14,650 nucleotides of DNA from Chrysochromulina tobinii (Eukaryota; Haptophyta; Prymnesiales; Chrysochromulinaceae). Below the pieces are notes generated by a model that was not told the origin of the DNA, ran no database searches, and saw only the letters and a program-made list of their open reading frames with translations. This document shows positions 12,527 through 14,650 of the stretch, piece after piece. How positions within the stretch are numbered: position 1 is the first letter of the stretch; each line of letters begins with the position of its first letter. The stretch is from positions 1 to 14,650 of the forward strand of contig JWZX01000663.1 in the NCBI GenBank assembly GCA_001275005.1, written 5' to 3'. The position numbers and the translations under genes are program-made.

Positions 12527-14218
12527 TCAGCGAAGCACCGCGACCCCGGAGAGTACGTAGCCCGTCGCCGGGTACGCATTCATCTCGGGGTGCGTGCGTA
12601 GATCGGCGACTTGGTACTTGCGTGCCCACGTCTCCATAAGCTGTAGGCGCACGGCGGCGCGCGACTGCTGGCACACGTGCAAGCACTCGGCAAGCGGCGT
12701 GATCGACGGGTGGTACACGACAAAGGGCGAGCCGGGCACGAGGCGTGCAAGCAGCGCGAGGATCGCAACGGCCGGCGCCTCGCGCACGGCCACCACGAGG
12801 CTCGTGAACCCCTGGGCTGCGACTTCAGACAGAGCTGCATCCCGAAGAGTGAGAATCTTCCGCGGATTGTGCTCGCCGCCACGGACTGCGCTCGCCTCGC
12901 CGCCCGCCTCGCCGCCCGCCTCGCCACTCGCCGCCTCGCCGTTCGCATCGACCTCGTCCGCGCCCGCCGCCTTGTCCGCCGCTTCGTCGACGTCCATCGC
13001 AGGATCAACTGCCGCCGCCTCCGCCGCCTCCGCCGCCTCCGCCGCCTCCGCCGCCTCCGCCGCCTCCGCCACTTTCGCCGTCTTCGCCGCCTTCGCCCCC
13101 TCCGCTGCCTCGGCCATTTCGACCTCCTTCACCGGAGCCTCTCGCCCCAAGCGGGAGATTGCGAGCTCAATCTCCTCCAACGGAGCCAAAGGGGCCGCGA
13201 GTGCACCGCGAGTGAGTGAAACAGCGACTGAGCCCCGCGCGTCGCGCGTGATGCAGACTGAGACGGATGGGCTTCTGGCCGTCGACAGCCCAGCCACGGC
13301 TGCCGCGGGCGCCGCGGGCGCGTCGCCGCGGACCGTTGGCAGGCCGCCGTGAGCGATTGCGTCGCTCATCACATTGGGCATGAGTGGCGGCGGCTCGGGC
13401 GGCGGCGGTCTGCCGAGGAGTTCGGCGAGCGTGCATGCCTGAGTGGCGTGCAGGTACTCGCTCGGCAAGTTGAGCCACTGCACGCCGTCGAGCATCGGTT
13501 TGCCGAGCGAGGCGCTCAGCACACGTCCCTCGCCTCCAATGAGTTGAGCGAGCGCGCCCGTCAGGAGGCCAAGGGTGCTCTCGACGACGAGGACGCGCGA
13601 GCCCGGCTGCGCATTCGATAGCGCGAGCACGAGCGCGAGCGAGTCGCGCCGCAGGTGCAGCAGCCGATCGGGCCCCTTGCTCATGTACATGTCACACACG
13701 CTCAACGGCGTGGGCTTCGCAAGCGTCAGGAAGGGCATGTGCTTCTTGGCCTTCTTGCGCAGGTACTTGTCTTGCGAGAAGGCCGTTTTGCTCGCAAAGG
13801 TGGCCGAGGCCGCGGCGATGGCCTTCACGACGGCGGCTCCGTCCGTCCCCTTCTGCTTGAGGCGCCGGATGTCGGCCTCGCTCATGGTCTGCGCGGTGCA
13901 GTCATCCACGAGCGCCGCGTTCGACGCGTCCGGCTGCGCGCAGATGGCGTCGTTGAGCGAGCCCATGATCTCCTCGACGGTGCGCGGGTCGCGCACGAGC
14001 CCCGAGGCCTCGATGCGGAAGTTGGCGCCGAAGGGCGCACCCACGAGAGGGTCCATGAGCACCTGCTGTCGGCCCGACGAAAACTTAGTGCCGCGCCGCA
14101 CGCGCATCAGCCGGCGCTCGCCATCCGAGGGGAGCATCAGCGCCCAGTCGCCTTCGTTGCACAGGTTCCTCGCCGGCAAAGGCGGTGCGGAGGACGTGGC
14201 CGCCGCAGGAGTCTCCAT
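12527..14218 (-). CDS. TRM6: tRNA (adenine-58-N1) methyltransferase non-catalytic subunit Trm6
   Basis: Trm6 (Gcd10) pairs with the catalytic subunit Trm61 to make m1A58 in the T-loop of tRNAs, including initiator tRNA-Met, in the nucleus. This 563-residue protein shows the family order: an N-terminal beta-barrel-like region (residues 20-75), LVDDCTAQTMSEADIRRLK (103-121), SATFASKTAFSQDKYLRKK (138-156), the Rossmann-like half beginning LLHLRRDSLALVLAL (186-200) and SRVLVVESTLGLLTGAL (207-223), and the C-terminal signature LQLMETWARKYQV (525-537) followed by THPEMN (542-547) and GYVLSG (553-558). The SAM motif is degenerate (VVESTLGLLT), as expected for the non-catalytic partner. A low-complexity insert of about 85 residues, mainly Ala/Glu/Gly (about 362-448), separates the two parts of the Rossmann half. 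There are no introns. The ATG has G at +4 and starts the frame. Confidence 0.95.
   Translation of the reverse strand: METPAAATSSAPPLPARNLCNEGDWALMLPSDGERRLMRVRRGTKFSSGRQQVLMDPLVGAPFGANFRIEASGLVRDPRTVEEIMGSLNDAICAQPDASNAALVDDCTAQTMSEADIRRLKQKGTDGAAVVKAIAAASATFASKTAFSQDKYLRKKAKKHMPFLTLAKPTPLSVCDMYMSKGPDRLLHLRRDSLALVLALSNAQPGSRVLVVESTLGLLTGALAQLIGGEGRVLSASLGKPMLDGVQWLNLPSEYLHATQACTLAELLGRPPPPEPPPLMPNVMSDAIAHGGLPTVRGDAPAAPAAAVAGLSTARSPSVSVCITRDARGSVAVSLTRGALAAPLAPLEEIELAISRLGREAPVKEVEMAEAAEGAKAAKTAKVAEAAEAAEAAEAAEAAEAAAVDPAMDVDEAADKAAGADEVDANGEAASGEAGGEAGGEASAVRGGEHNPRKILTLRDAALSEVAAQGFTSLVVAVREAPAVAILALLARLVPGSPFVVYHPSITPLAECLHVCQQSRAAVRLQLMETWARKYQVADLRTHPEMNAYPATGYVLSGVAVLR
12869..13135 (-). 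repeat. Ala-Glu coding repeat inside TRM6
   Basis: A nine-base unit, GCCGCCTCC on the plus strand, repeats about six times at 13010-13070 and encodes runs of Glu-Ala-Ala. A second patch near 12895-12930 encodes GEAGGEA. Together they build the low-complexity insert of the Trm6 protein. Such inserts usually lie in surface loops. Confidence 0.8.
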
Positions 14219-14409
14219 GTCGCGTCGAATGTGTTTCGTCTGGGGTCCACGATTTACGCGAAAGGGCGTTCAAGTTTTGAAGCTAGGAGCCGTCTCCACT
14301 TCTCCGTCCCACTGGTTGAGGTGTGAATTCATTATGAACGAAAATCGCGAGGGTAGGCTGTGTCTCCACGGGACCTCCGGGCAATAACAGTGCGGTACCG
14401 GAAGCACCG
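14219..14409. promoter_or_regulatory. TRM6: Upstream region of TRM6
   Basis: About 190 bp upstream of the Trm6 start should hold its promoter. I see no TATA box or other clear element. TGCGGTACCG (14391-14400) also occurs at 4758-4767, a short shared word of unknown meaning. Confidence 0.35.
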
Positions 14410-14650
14410 GTTGTCGCGTGCGTCGTGTTTGTTCACGTTCACGCAACAAACAAGACCCAGTAGGTCATCACCACCTTTGGCGGCATCGGCCCCGCCACCA
14501 TCTGGCACTTCATCGACTCTATCTACGCCACCTCTTCCTCCCTCGCCAACCTCAACCTCACCTCCTCCCACGCCGTTGCCACCCGGAAAGCCCACTTCCT
14601 CGCCTCCTTCCAAGCCACCCTCATCCGATCCTCCTACGCCATGCTCACCC
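14410..14650 (+). pseudogene. Fragment of a coding frame, one internal stop, cut by window end
   Basis: From 14464 to the window end a plus-strand frame has no stop and an unusually strong preference for C in the third codon position, reading VITTFGGIGPATIWHFIDSI and on to SSYAMLT. The same frame continues upstream of a single TAG (14461-14463) as VHVHATNKTQ. Either the TAG is a disabling mutation, or it marks an intron/exon edge (CCCAG or TAG as acceptor). The TFGGIGP-type wording recalls the C-terminal region of reverse-transcriptase-type ORFs found in algal genomes, but this is a weak recollection and no catalytic motif is in view. It has no ATG and its 3' end lies outside the window. Confidence 0.45.

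Noticed and set aside
14332-14613. Minus-strand 93-codon Gly/Glu-rich frame
   Set aside because: It is the antisense shadow of the C-ending plus-strand frame at 14464-14650.
1-14650. Giant-virus genome fragment
   Set aside because: FkbM enzymes, a kinase, a glycosyltransferase and 3' hairpins would fit, but Trm6, the Sfi1/PH protein and long repeat-rich spacers point to a cellular nuclear genome.

Overview
The window looks like a piece of nuclear genome from a GC-rich, intron-poor unicellular eukaryote, most likely a microalga (a haptophyte-like or other chlorophyll-c lineage is my guess, from the mix of families; this is not proven). The eukaryotic assignment rests on a Trm6/Gcd10 tRNA-methyltransferase subunit, a CDPK/CaMK-type protein kinase, and a large protein combining an IQ motif, Sfi1-like tryptophan repeats and a PH domain. 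Genes sit singly on both strands, separated by 0.1-1.2 kb of repeat-rich DNA, with no operon-like packing.

Layout, left to right: 1-1090 is repeat-bearing DNA with no confident gene. 1091-2296 (-) and 3078-3854 (-) are two different FkbM-type methyltransferases, separated by about 780 bp that holds three copies of a dispersed hairpin-forming repeat. 3855-4986 is non-coding and holds a 72-bp tandem duplication, a GC-rich palindromic block and a 12-bp tandem repeat. 4987-6276 (-) is a CaMK/CDPK-like kinase that ends after its junction-like helix, with no EF hands. It is divergent from 6384-7946 (+), a GT-B glycosyltransferase-like protein with a membrane-anchor-like N-terminus and an acidic tail; 107 bp separate the two start codons. 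7947-8978 is a convergent intergenic region with two large hairpins and a 16-bp minisatellite that runs into the last codon and stop of the next gene. 8979-12005 (-) is the Sfi1-like/IQ/PH protein. 12006-12526 holds another copy of the dispersed repeat. 12527-14218 (-) is Trm6. The right edge (about 14410-14650, +) carries a fragment of a well-biased reading frame interrupted by one TAG and cut by the window end, possibly a retroelement remnant.

The genes do not form an obvious pathway. The two FkbM enzymes and the glycosyltransferase could all act on glycans or lipids, but nothing in the sequence links them. The most interesting non-coding signals are a dispersed inverted-repeat family with the core GGTGTCTTTTTACCGGTA, found at five places and always between genes, and strong hairpins or palindromes at or just after the stop codons of three genes. 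One of these hairpins contains the kinase stop codon itself.
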